Shown here: positions 1-6,836 of the stretch, one piece after another
How the letters are laid out: every line of letters begins with the position of its first letter
Position numbering within the stretch: position 1 is the stretch's first letter
Assembly (NCBI GenBank): GCA_029264655.1
Contig: JARHZY010000046.1
Coordinates: 1-13,366, forward strand
Reading direction: 5' to 3'
Length of the DNA: 13,366 bases
From: Helicobacter sp.
GTDB lineage: Bacteria; Campylobacterota; Campylobacteria; Campylobacterales; Helicobacteraceae
Made by a program: the position numbers and the translations under genes
The notes under the pieces: generated by a model
What the model saw: only the letters and a program-made list of their open reading frames with translations
The model's database searches: none
Told to the model about the DNA's origin: nothing

Positions 1-441
1 GAACTTTGCTGGATTCCCTAAAATAAGTGATTGTGGCGGGAATTGCTTACCTTTTGTAACAACTGCACCAGCACCTACAATAGAATCTCGTCCAATCCTT
101 GCACCATCCATAATAATACTACCCATACCAATCAAACAATTATCTTCAATATGGCATGCATGGATAACACAACTATGCCCAATTGTAACATTATCACCAA
201 TGATTGCAGGATAACCGCTCTCCATAACACCTTCATCGCGATGCCATACATGTATCATAGTTAAATCTTGAATGTTTGTATTCTTTCCTATTTTAATATA
301 ATTAACATCACCACGCAATACACAATTAAACCATATTGATGCATTATCACCTATACTTACCTCACCAATCACTTTTGCTCCATCACAAAGTAATACATTA
401 TGACCAACAATAGGTGTGTGTCCTTGAAATGTTATAAGCAT
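1..441 (-). CDS. Gamma-class carbonic anhydrase-like hexapeptide-repeat protein (3' end outside window)
   Basis: The first 147 codons are present and the gene continues past the left edge. The protein is built of hexapeptide repeats that fold as a left-handed beta-helix, as in the YrdA/PaaY/Cam family of gamma carbonic anhydrases, which are Zn/Fe trimers interconverting CO2 and bicarbonate. Visible family residues are the RGD at 43-45 (Arg and Asp of the Cam active site), Gln58-Asp59, and candidate metal ligands His64, His89 and His94; the five-residue step between the last two matches Cam. The terminal LGNPAK at 141-146 is typical of this family. The start is fixed by a strong AAGGAG at 447-452 and a TATAAT just upstream. 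It is the only gene of its unit visible here and diverges from the YceI gene. Family assignment is firm; true carbonic anhydrase activity is uncertain, since many homologues are inactive or act on other substrates. Confidence 0.9.
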   Translation of the reverse strand, partial: MLITFQGHTPIVGHNVLLCDGAKVIGEVSIGDNASIWFNCVLRGDVNYIKIGKNTNIQDLTMIHVWHRDEGVMESGYPAIIGDNVTIGHSCVIHACHIEDNCLIGMGSIIMDGARIGRDSIVGAGAVVTKGKQFPPQSLILGNPAKF

Positions 442-475
442 AGCAGCTCCTTATCTTAAGTTTTTAATAAGCTAG

Positions 476-481
476 ATTATA
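476..481 (-). promoter_or_regulatory. -10 box for the gamma-carbonic anhydrase-like gene
   Basis: A perfect TATAAT reads on the minus strand in the context GCTATAATCTAG, about 35 bp before the ATG at 441. This puts the transcript start near 469 and leaves a leader of about 28 nt that contains the AAGGAG ribosome site. No -35 hexamer is obvious, which is normal for sigma80 promoters in Helicobacter. Confidence 0.7.
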
Positions 482-727
482 GCATGTTTTTTAATAAATA
501 TTTTTGAAATACTACTTTCTGTATTTATTTGTTATTTATCACTTACCCATAAAGCAATATAAGTATTATTTAGATTCCACATAAACATACTCAAACATAG
601 TAAAATCAATAGCCACTATTTTTTGTCGTAGTTACTCTATCATTGCTATCTATTTTATCCTGCTTATTTGTAACTTTTGCTTGAGTTATAGATTAAAATT
701 ATAACAAAACATATTTACAGGCTTAAA

Positions 728-805
728 ATGATAAAAAAGGAGTTACCTTACCTAAAGTCTTGGCACTGCATATATACACTGATATGCTTTTATATTATTG
801 CGTAG
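728..805 (+). CDS. Possible 25-residue peptide, basic N-terminus and hydrophobic C-terminus
   Basis: ATG to TAG encodes 25 residues beginning MIKKELPYLKSW and ending in a hydrophobic aromatic stretch (LICFYIIA). The only upstream Shine-Dalgarno candidate is a weak AGG in ACAGGCTTAAAATG. A TATAAC lies near 701-706. A short basic then hydrophobic peptide resembles in outline the AapA-type toxins of type I toxin-antitoxin loci in Helicobacter, but I see no sequence match and no defined antisense RNA. It may be a chance frame. Confidence 0.15.
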   Translation: MIKKELPYLKSWHCIYTLICFYIIA

Positions 806-901
806 TATAATATTGTATTGTCTTTTTTAAATAGCATTTTGGTAACCTAATCATAATGGATTACATACAATAAAATTAACTATTCTTATATGTAATTGTG
901 T

Positions 902-907
902 TAGAAT
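902..907 (+). promoter_or_regulatory. Candidate -10 box for the YceI-family gene
   Basis: TAGAAT preceded by TGTGT gives an extended -10-like element 32 bp before the ATG at 939, implying a leader of about 25 nt. The box lies within a copy of the TAGAATCT word that is frequent in this window, so it could be a promoter, a repeat copy, or both. An alternative TATAAT lies at 806-811. Confidence 0.4.
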
Positions 908-938
908 CTTTTGAATTAGTAAAAATATAAGGAATTAT

Positions 939-1601
939 ATGCATATAATATGGAAATTTTGTATTGGTTTTTTTATTTTTTGTTCTATGCTACACACACA
1001 AGAATATCTTATTGATAATACACATTCAAGCGTAAGTTTTAGTATTAAACATTTAAGTGTAGCTCCAACAATTGGTCATTTTCAAGATTTTGATGGCATA
1101 CTTGATATTGAACACAATCAAATTAAGAATCTAAAAGGTAATGTTGTAATTGCAAGTATTAATACCTATAATGCTGCAAGAGATGAGGAATTGTTAGCAA
1201 AAGATTTTTTTCATAGTAAAGAAGCAACTTTGCAATCATTATCTTTTCAAAATAATCTTTTGCGGACTATACTTACAATAAACAATATAAGCAAAGAAGT
1301 AACCTTTAAAGTAAAAATTACAGGACCAATACGCAATCCAAGTCTTATATTAAAAGAAAAAAATCAAGAGAAAAATCCCCTTGTTACACAACCAACAAAT
1401 ATACCCTTAAGCAATCCAAAGCTTAATCTAAAAACAAATGATATAGATTGTGGATGCTATGTGAGTTATGGTGATAATGTGATTGGTGTTGAACTTATTG
1501 GTAGTATTAATCGCTTTGACTTTAATATTGCACCACAAACCCCAAAAGAACTATTAGGGCAAGATGTAGATATAAGGATTATTCTTGAGGCATCAAATTA
1601 A
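939..1601 (+). CDS. YceI-family periplasmic lipocalin-like protein with an internal insertion
   Basis: The 220-residue product starts with a signal peptide (about residues 1-21, WKFCIGFFIFCSMLHTQ), so it should be exported to the periplasm. The mature start matches the YceI fold: YLIDNTHSSVSFSIKHL at 23-39, GHFQDFDG at 46-53, then RDEELLAKDFF at 81-91, and near the end GSINRFDFNI (188-197) and a closing strand ending ILEA. YceI proteins are beta-barrels of about 190 residues that bind long isoprenoid lipids; their role is mostly unclear. Residues about 130-185 form a Lys/Asn/Pro-rich insertion ending in Cys-Gly-Cys (171-173), which is not typical of the family. The start is supported by AAGGA at 929-933, six bases before the ATG. 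It appears to be a single-gene unit, and I see no clear terminator after it. Confidence 0.85.
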   Translation: MHIIWKFCIGFFIFCSMLHTQEYLIDNTHSSVSFSIKHLSVAPTIGHFQDFDGILDIEHNQIKNLKGNVVIASINTYNAARDEELLAKDFFHSKEATLQSLSFQNNLLRTILTINNISKEVTFKVKITGPIRNPSLILKEKNQEKNPLVTQPTNIPLSNPKLNLKTNDIDCGCYVSYGDNVIGVELIGSINRFDFNIAPQTPKELLGQDVDIRIILEASN

Positions 1602-1652
1602 TAATATAGTATTCTAATCAAAGCATAATAGCTTATAAGATACACTTATTCA

Positions 1653-1690
1653 AAAAAGAAGATAAATAACAAAAAGAAGATAAATAACAA
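1653..1690. repeat. Two-copy 18-bp tandem repeat
   Basis: The unit AAAAAGAAGATAAATAAC occurs at 1653-1670 and again at 1671-1688, followed by AA. The copies are identical. It lies about 50 bp after the YceI stop codon and looks like a slipped-strand duplication. Confidence 0.85.
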
Positions 1691-2019
1691 TTAAATATTA
1701 ATACCAAAATTCTATAGCATTATGCCTATTTTTTCATTAAACAACATATATTGCATTTGTTTGCCAAACTACTAGAATAAATACATGTAAATAAACCTAA
1801 AATTTTGTGTTCTATATAAATAATATATGCAGTTATCGATTTTGTGTAAGTATAAATAAGTCATAGCTATAGCTTTTCTCTCTAAAACAAGTAGTAAAGT
1901 TACCCATAAAGAGTCTATGTAATATAAAATTTTCTATGATTTTTTATAAAAAGAAAAAGGATAAAATATCTGCTATAAAATGGATTGTATTGAGAATGCA
2001 ACTATAAACAATATATCTA

Positions 2020-2117
2020 TAGAATCTATAAACCAATAACACTTAAAGTAAAGTGAGCCTTTTAGAATCTAAAGTAAAAACATAATAGATTCTATAAAAG
2101 CAAAAAAATAGAATCTA
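2020..2117. repeat. Cluster of four TAGAATCTA-type words
   Basis: The nonamer TAGAATCTA occurs at 2020-2028, 2063-2071 and 2109-2117, and its reverse complement TAGATTCTA at 2086-2094: four copies in 98 bp, spaced 43, 23 and 23 bp start to start. Two more copies sit at 2531-2539 and 2553-2561, 22 bp apart. The word is nearly self-complementary. Its role is unknown. Confidence 0.8.
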
Positions 2118-2272
2118 AGCTATAAATAGAGATTCCGCACTCCACACAACATAACAACCAAACAATAAAAAACTCTTTAATACTATTACCAATACATATA
2201 AATACAAATAGATTAAAAAATAAACACATAGGTAACAAAAATATATGAAATAAATATGAATAAACATATAAA

Positions 2273-2299
2273 CATAAATAACATAAATAACATAAAAAA
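2273..2299. repeat. Three-copy 9-bp tandem repeat
   Basis: CATAAATAA is repeated at 2273-2281 and 2282-2290, with a third variant copy CATAAAAAA at 2291-2299. It is a simple AT-rich microsatellite in non-coding DNA and could vary in length by slippage. Confidence 0.75.
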
Positions 2300-2349
2300 T
2301 ATATTGCAAAATACAAATTATATAGATTTTTTTGAACAACTTGGCTTTT

Positions 2350-2375
2350 AGTAGCAATGTTGCACTACTTTTTTT
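2350..2375 (+). terminator. Orphan terminator-like hairpin
   Basis: A stem AGTAGCA (2350-2356) pairs with TGC and TACT (2361-2363, 2366-2369), with a two-base AC bulge and a four-base loop, and is followed by a run of T to 2375. This is the shape of an intrinsic terminator on the plus strand. The nearest plus-strand gene ends 750 bp upstream, so it would have to end either a very long 3' tail or an unrecognised RNA. The short bulged stem makes it uncertain. Confidence 0.35.
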
Positions 2376-2386
2376 CAATCATGGTG

Positions 2387-2392
2387 TATAAT
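2387..2392 (+). promoter_or_regulatory. -10 box before the 27-codon frame
   Basis: A perfect TATAAT sits in the context GGTGTATAATG, which includes an extended-10-like TG. Transcription would start near 2399, giving a leader of about 50 nt before the ATG at 2450. Confidence 0.5.
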
Positions 2393-2449
2393 GTTTTTAA
2401 GTTGTGTATTTTGGTGATTATGCCATTACATAAAATTAAGGAATAAATT

Positions 2450-2533
2450 ATGTCAGAGAAGAATGTTATTATAAAATATATTGATGATTTGGCTGATAGG
2501 TGTTTGGGATTCTGTGATAGCTACTGCGTATAG
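2450..2533 (+). CDS. Short reading frame of 27 codons with promoter and ribosome site; possible gene stub
   Basis: The frame encodes 27 residues starting MSEKNVIIKYIDDLADRC and ending in a Cys-containing tail (CDSYCV). It has a clean AAGGA at 2438-2442, seven bases before the ATG, and a TATAAT at 2387-2392, so it has everything needed for expression. The peptide is not hydrophobic and has no signal sequence, so it does not look like a type I toxin. The stop TAG is the first triplet of a TAGAATCTA word (2531-2539), with a second copy 22 bp on, and nothing codes downstream. I therefore suspect the start of a larger gene whose remainder was lost by recombination in the repeat-rich stretch. A genuine small protein or leader peptide is the alternative. 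I do not recognise it. Confidence 0.45.
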   Translation: MSEKNVIIKYIDDLADRCLGFCDSYCV

Positions 2534-2634
2534 AATCTAAAACATAAGAATATAGAATCTAATCAATTGGATTATTATAGCATTATATTTACTTGATTAC
2601 TATAAAAAGTATATTAAGAAACCTAAAATATTCT

Positions 2635-2653
2635 TATAGTGATAATCATTAAA
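2635..2653. promoter_or_regulatory. Fur-box-like dyad between convergent units
   Basis: This 19-bp stretch, centred on A2644, matches the classical Fur consensus at 15 of 19 positions by my count, with the core TGATAATCATTA intact. It lies between the end of the 27-codon frame and the end of mreC, not upstream of any recognised gene. An imperfect inverted repeat (GATTACTATAA near 2594 against TTATAGTGATAATC) surrounds it. In AT-rich DNA such matches can arise by chance. Confidence 0.3.
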
Positions 2654-2755
2654 GCAAAATATGATATACCATATAGTTTTTCTATGTAATTTATCTAAAA
2701 CTATTTATTCGTTAATATAATTTATTATTGCAATATATTATGACAACATGCTATA

Positions 2756-2770
2756 AAAAATAATATTTTT
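2756..2770 (-). terminator. AT-only palindrome after mreC, possible weak terminator
   Basis: AAAAATAATATTTTT is a perfect 7-1-7 palindrome 11 bp beyond the mreC stop codon (2782-2784). On the minus strand it ends in a T-run, so it could act as the operon's terminator, but the stem has no G or C and would be very weak. Confidence 0.25.
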
Positions 2771-2781
2771 ATGCATTGAGA

Positions 2782-3597
2782 TTATTCATTATCATTTGTA
2801 TCAAACATATTGGCATTTAAAGTTGTTTTTTGTGGTATTTTTGTATCAATCAACCACACATAGCTTAAGCGATTGCTAAATTTATGTGGTTTTAATTCTG
2901 CACGCAAATAGCCATTTTCTGGTTTAATACTATTAATAACGCCTACTTGCACATCTTCAAAAAAGATACCATCTAAGCCACTTGTTGTTACATTATCACC
3001 GCTTTTAATACTTTGCCATGCTGGAATATAATCAATCACAATTTCACCATTTTCCATCGTGCGTAAAGTCCCTGGCACACGATTTTCTCCAATATATACA
3101 CTATAACTACAATCTGGATCGCCATTTAATATACCAAGTAAATGGTTATCTTCAGCCCTAGCAATACCAATTGCATAACCATCTTTAACAAGCCCAAATA
3201 TTTTTGGTTCATCGCCCAAATATGTATAATTCATCCAAATTTTTGTATATGTGCCAAGTGTCATATAGGATAGCACTTTTATCAAATGCACATCGGGATC
3301 CATATAATGACGTTCAGTTTCAAGTGCATAATATAAATTATCAAATTCAGCCCGTAATGCATGGTATTTAATAGAATCTGCTTCAAGTTGTTCTATTTTT
3401 GCACGCATATCTTTAATTTGTGTCGCTTGATTCATGTAGTCGTTTATAAAAAGTGTAAGACTTTCTTTCTTATCAAAATAATATGTTTTTACCTGTAAAG
3501 AAAAGGCAAGAGCATATTGTCTTAAAAATGGGGTATAGCCAAATGCTATTACTATAATAAGGCATATTGTTACAAGAATAACATAGAAACGTTGCAC
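2782..3597 (-). CDS. mreC: Rod shape-determining protein MreC
   Basis: The 271-residue protein has one N-terminal membrane segment (about residues 4-24), a coiled coil (about 45-98) and the periplasmic beta-barrel domain. The family signature lies at 199-221: SGDNVTTSGLDG then IFFEDVQVGV. MreC bridges the MreB filaments inside the cell and the elongation synthases PBP2/RodA outside. The gene follows mreB by 22 bp, the Helicobacter order, and is the last gene of the operon; no mreD follows. The start is GTG at 3595-3597. An in-frame TAA lies just upstream of it and no ATG lies near, so GTG is the best choice. There is no good Shine-Dalgarno (only GGGCGTGTGG before it), which suggests translation coupled to mreB. 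Confidence 0.93.
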   Translation of the reverse strand: MQRFYVILVTICLIIVIAFGYTPFLRQYALAFSLQVKTYYFDKKESLTLFINDYMNQATQIKDMRAKIEQLEADSIKYHALRAEFDNLYYALETERHYMDPDVHLIKVLSYMTLGTYTKIWMNYTYLGDEPKIFGLVKDGYAIGIARAEDNHLLGILNGDPDCSYSVYIGENRVPGTLRTMENGEIVIDYIPAWQSIKSGDNVTTSGLDGIFFEDVQVGVINSIKPENGYLRAELKPHKFSNRLSYVWLIDTKIPQKTTLNANMFDTNDNE

Positions 3598-3619
3598 ACC
3601 ACACGCCCAATTTTAAAAA

Positions 3620-4657
3620 TTAGCTTCTTGCTGCAATTTTTTCAAGCATGTCTAGATTCCCCATTGCTTCGCCCGTGCCTTTTGCTACAGCAAGCAGAGG
3701 TTCATCTCCAACATAGACAGGAAGTTTTACAATATCAGAAAAATATTTATCAAGATTGCGTATTAATGCACCACCACCAGTAAGCACAATGCCATTTTCT
3801 ACAATATCCCCTGCTAAATCTGGCGGGACTTCTTCTAGCACACCTCGCAATGCATTCCCCATTTCTTTAATAGGATCTTTAATAGCCTCTCTTATGTCTT
3901 CGCTTGTTAGCTCAATAGAATTTAAAAGACCGCTTACTTGATCGCGTCCTTTTACAAGTTTAACAAGTGGAGTATCAAGGGGTGCAGCACATCCAATTTC
4001 AATTTTAATTTCTTCTGCTGTTCTATCGCCAATTAAAAGATTGAATTTTTTACGCACATATTCCATAATTGCACTATCAAGTTTATCACCTGCTATTCTT
4101 ATAGATTTAGAAATAACAAGCCCACCTAATGACAATACTCCTATTTCTGTAGTGCCACCTCCAATATCAACTACAAGACTACCTTGCGGTTCTTGTATTG
4201 GCAATCCAGCTCCAATTGCTGCTGCAAGGGGCTCTTCTATAAGAAATACCTCTCTTGCTCCAGCACTCATAGCAGATTCTTTAACAGCCTTGCGTTCAAC
4301 AGAAGTTAATCCATAAGGAACGCACACCATAATACGAGGTCGCATAAATGATTTGCGTTTATGAGCACGTTCAATAAAATATCTTATCATTTTTTCAGTA
4401 ATCTCAAAATCAGCAATAACACCATCACGTAAAGGTCGTATTGCACGAATATTATCGGGAGTCTTACCTATCATTTCCTTTGCTTCCTTGCCAACTGCAA
4501 GAATCTCCCCATCACGATATTTATCAACTTTAACTGCTACAATAGAAGGTTCATTAATCAGAATCTCGTGTCCTTTTATCATAACGATTGTATTTGCAGT
4601 TCCTAAATCAATTGCAATATCATGTGAAAACCAGCCAACTAACTTATTTAAAAACAC
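3620..4657 (-). CDS. mreB: Rod shape-determining actin homologue MreB
   Basis: The 345-residue protein matches full-length MreB. Nucleotide-binding motifs are in order: phosphate-1 DLGTANT at 17-23, the EEP of the catalytic region at 141-143, phosphate-2 DIGGGTTEIGV at 164-174, and adenosine motif VLTGGGALI at 291-299. The N-terminal MFLNKLVGWF is a plausible amphipathic membrane anchor. MreB forms membrane-attached filaments that guide lateral wall synthesis. The start is GTG at 4655-4657 with AAGGAG eight bases upstream, so a strong ribosome site compensates for the weaker codon. It lies 26 bp after clpX and 22 bp before mreC within the same operon. Confidence 0.97.
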   Translation of the reverse strand: MFLNKLVGWFSHDIAIDLGTANTIVMIKGHEILINEPSIVAVKVDKYRDGEILAVGKEAKEMIGKTPDNIRAIRPLRDGVIADFEITEKMIRYFIERAHKRKSFMRPRIMVCVPYGLTSVERKAVKESAMSAGAREVFLIEEPLAAAIGAGLPIQEPQGSLVVDIGGGTTEIGVLSLGGLVISKSIRIAGDKLDSAIMEYVRKKFNLLIGDRTAEEIKIEIGCAAPLDTPLVKLVKGRDQVSGLLNSIELTSEDIREAIKDPIKEMGNALRGVLEEVPPDLAGDIVENGIVLTGGGALIRNLDKYFSDIVKLPVYVGDEPLLAVAKGTGEAMGNLDMLEKIAARS

Positions 4658-4683
4658 CTTAAAATCTCCTTATCGTATAAATG

Positions 4684-5970
4684 CTATATAACTTTTGATT
4701 TTTTCTTTTTGATTAAGATTGGCTTCTCAATCTTATCTACACATTTACGTGTAATGATAATCTCATATCCATTAAGATTTGGTAAGTCAAACATAATATC
4801 AAGACTAAAGTCTTCAACAATTGCACGCAAACCTCTTGCTCCTGTCTTACGTTCCATAGCCAATTCTGCAATACGTTCAATTGCCTCATCTTCGAAAATA
4901 AGTTTTGCTCCATCAAGTTCAAAAAGCTTTTGGTATTGTTTGATAAGTGCATTTTTTGGTTGTGTTAAAATAGACATCATTGCCTCTTTACTAATAGAAT
5001 CTAATGTTGCAATAACATGCAAACGTCCTATTAGCTCTGGAATTAATCCAAAACTTACTAAATCATCAGTTTCAACCATATGGATAATATTTTGTTCATT
5101 TGCTTGTTTTTTTGGATTAGAATCAAAGCCAAGTACATTTTTACCCAATTTACGTTTAATTATCTCTTCAACACCATCAAATGCTCCACCACAGATAAAA
5201 AGAATATTGCTTGTATCCATTTTAATAAATTCTTGATTTGGATGTTTTCGTCCGCCTTTTGGAGGAATATTAACAACACTGCCTTCAATAATTTTTAAAA
5301 GTGCCTGTTGCACGCCCTCTCCAGATACATCACGCGTAATAGATCTATTTTCAGAAAGACGCGAAATTTTATCAATTTCATCAATAAAAACAATGCCCAT
5401 TTCTGCACGTTTTAAATCATAGTCTGCCGCTTGTAATAAACGTGTTAAGATATTCTCTACATCTTCACCAACATAACCAGCCTCTGTAAGTGAAGTTGCA
5501 TCGGAAATAGCGATTGGAATATCAAGAAATCTAGCTAAAGTTTGTGCCATAAGTGTTTTACCACTCCCAGTTGGACCTATAAGCAAAATATTTGATTTTG
5601 AGAGCTCTACATTTTCCTCTAAGTCCGTTACATTGACAACACCATCTGTAGTGGCAATAGCTGCCCTTTGTTGGTGAAGTAGTCGTTTATAATGATTATA
5701 TATTGCAACACTAAAAACTTTTTTTGCTTGTTCTTGTCCTACTACATATTCATCTAAATGCTCTTTAAGTTCGCGAGGTGATGGCACATCATCTAATCCC
5801 CATGCTTCTGTATTGGTATCATTATGCTCATTGTTAAATAAGGTTGTATAGATAAAAACCGCACATGCTTTGCATATATAAGCTTTCGTTCCAGTAATCT
5901 TTTCGTTACTTGAAACTATGGGATTTGGTTTAGATTTCATTTTGCCACAAAAACTACATGTTTCACTCAT
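4684..5970 (-). CDS. clpX: ATP-dependent Clp protease ATP-binding subunit ClpX
   Basis: The 428-residue AAA+ unfoldase feeds substrates to ClpP. The N-terminal zinc-binding domain has Cys5, Cys8, Cys33 and Cys36. The ATPase core shows Walker A GPTGSGKT (132-139), pore loop GYVG (165-168), Walker B VFIDEID (194-200), the SGEGVQQALLKI segment (216-227), RKH loop (241-243) and sensor II GARGLR (377-382). The ClpP-docking tripeptide is LGF (280-282) rather than the IGF of E. coli, a conservative change. The start overlaps the end of lpxA by 8 bp, so translation is probably coupled. Length and motifs indicate an intact enzyme. No separate promoter is apparent. Confidence 0.97.
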   Translation of the reverse strand: MSETCSFCGKMKSKPNPIVSSNEKITGTKAYICKACAVFIYTTLFNNEHNDTNTEAWGLDDVPSPRELKEHLDEYVVGQEQAKKVFSVAIYNHYKRLLHQQRAAIATTDGVVNVTDLEENVELSKSNILLIGPTGSGKTLMAQTLARFLDIPIAISDATSLTEAGYVGEDVENILTRLLQAADYDLKRAEMGIVFIDEIDKISRLSENRSITRDVSGEGVQQALLKIIEGSVVNIPPKGGRKHPNQEFIKMDTSNILFICGGAFDGVEEIIKRKLGKNVLGFDSNPKKQANEQNIIHMVETDDLVSFGLIPELIGRLHVIATLDSISKEAMMSILTQPKNALIKQYQKLFELDGAKLIFEDEAIERIAELAMERKTGARGLRAIVEDFSLDIMFDLPNLNGYEIIITRKCVDKIEKPILIKKKKSKVI

Positions 5971-6793
5971 TTAACTCACCTCTTTTGTAGGGTATTCCTC
6001 TTTCAGATGCTAATATAAATTCACATATTTTTACAATATGTTCATTGTTTGGCATATCCTTTGCTACTTCAAGTTCCATAGCAGCTAAATCACGCAAGCT
6101 TTTATTACCGGAGAATAAACGTTTATAAAGTGCATCAACCATATCAATTTCATTACGTTCCATAATTTTACGCATACGAAAACGATTAAGCCCAATAATA
6201 CGTGCTCTATTGCCCTCTGCCATGCAATATGGCGGAATATCTTGTGATAATGCTGAAGCCCCAGCAATCATTGCACCTTCACCAATTTTTACAAACTGAT
6301 GGACAGGAGTCATACCACCAATATTGACATGATTTGCAACACAAATATGCCCCCCAAGAGTTGCATTATTCGCTAAAATATTATGGTTACCCACTATACA
6401 ATCATGTGCGATATGCACATATGCCATAAAGAGATTGTCATTTCCAATTTTTGTGATATTGCCACCACCTTCTGTACCCGGGTTAAACATACAAGATTCA
6501 CGAATTGTATTGTTATCACCAATTTCTAAGATACTTGCTTCACCTTTATATTTTAAATCTTGAGGAGGTGTGCCAATAACAGCATTGGGAAATATTTTAT
6601 TATGTTTGCCAATACGCGTATGCCCCATAATTGTTACATGATTATAAAGATATGTTGATTCATCAATACTCACATCTCCTTTAATAACACTATAATCCCC
6701 TATTATTACTTCTGCACCAATTTGCACATTACCTTCTATGATTGCAGTTTTTGCAATATGTGCACTTGGATGGATAACGACATTACTAGCCAT
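5963..6793 (-). CDS. lpxA: UDP-N-acetylglucosamine O-acyltransferase LpxA
   Basis: LpxA transfers a 3-hydroxyacyl chain from acyl carrier protein to UDP-GlcNAc, the first step of lipid A synthesis in the cytoplasm. The 276-residue product starts with a long hexapeptide-repeat beta-helix and ends with a helical domain (from about residue 190). The catalytic histidine is His130 in HIAHDCIVGNHNILANNATL, equivalent to His125 of E. coli. GTPPQDLKY (74-82) is also characteristic. The start has AAAGG upstream. It sits 43 bp after fabZ and overlaps clpX, so fabZ and lpxA, which both use hydroxyacyl-ACP, are co-transcribed and could balance fatty acid and lipid A synthesis. Confidence 0.97.
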   Translation of the reverse strand: MASNVVIHPSAHIAKTAIIEGNVQIGAEVIIGDYSVIKGDVSIDESTYLYNHVTIMGHTRIGKHNKIFPNAVIGTPPQDLKYKGEASILEIGDNNTIRESCMFNPGTEGGGNITKIGNDNLFMAYVHIAHDCIVGNHNILANNATLGGHICVANHVNIGGMTPVHQFVKIGEGAMIAGASALSQDIPPYCMAEGNRARIIGLNRFRMRKIMERNEIDMVDALYKRLFSGNKSLRDLAAMELEVAKDMPNNEHIVKICEFILASERGIPYKRGELNE

Positions 6794-6836
6794 AAGAAAC
6801 CTTTAAGATAAAATACCATAAGCTATTATTCTAAGA

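Larger units (their letters stand above)
442..938. other. Intergenic region between divergent genes
   Basis: About 500 bp of AT-rich DNA separates the gamma-carbonic anhydrase-like gene from the YceI gene. It holds the two promoters listed separately and a possible 25-codon frame at 728-805. On the minus strand, 606-692 gives 28 open codons ending ...TTTKNSGY then TGA, with no start codon; this could be a worn gene end or chance. TATAAT also occurs on the plus strand at 806-811. I see no larger gene. Confidence 0.6.
1602..2349. other. Long gene-free AT-rich region
   Basis: About 750 bp after the YceI gene contain no convincing gene on either strand. The sequence is strongly AT-biased and carries an 18-bp tandem repeat, a 9-bp tandem repeat and a cluster of TAGAATCT(A) words, listed separately. 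Open frames on the minus strand between about 2092 and 2378 encode only runs of Tyr, Ile, Phe and Leu, as expected of translated low-complexity DNA. The 12-mer TTACCCATAAAG occurs at 1900-1911 and also at 543-554 in the previous intergenic region. Confidence 0.6.
2534..2781. other. Non-coding gap downstream of mreC
   Basis: About 250 bp between the 27-codon frame and the mreC stop. Both flanking units point into it. It holds two TAGAATCTA words near its left end, the Fur-like dyad and an AT palindrome, and no reading frame worth calling. Confidence 0.6.

Noticed and set aside
31..264. Plus-strand frame of 77 codons antisense to the gamma-carbonic anhydrase-like gene
   Set aside because: Its Thr/Asn/Cys-rich product arises from the antisense of hexapeptide-repeat codons; the minus-strand gene has clear family motifs.
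280..282. IGF loop of ClpX replaced by LGF (residue numbers) as a sign of lost ClpP binding
   Set aside because: The change is conservative, the loop is otherwise in place, and I expect it to be common in this group, so it is not evidence for a defective protein.
543..1911. Repeated 12-mer TTACCCATAAAG (543-554 and 1900-1911)
   Set aside because: There are only two copies, with no similarity beyond the 12 bases; chance cannot be excluded in AT-rich DNA.
2092..2378. Overlapping minus-strand frames encoding 74-87 residues rich in Tyr, Ile, Phe and Leu
   Set aside because: They are translations of AT microsatellite-like DNA (CATAAATAA repeats), lack a ribosome site, and need a TTG start in one case. 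The membrane-protein look comes from base composition.
4709..5236. Plus-strand frame of 175 codons antisense to clpX
   Set aside because: It is a shadow of the clpX codons, rich in Ser and Ile, with no ribosome site or recognisable domain.
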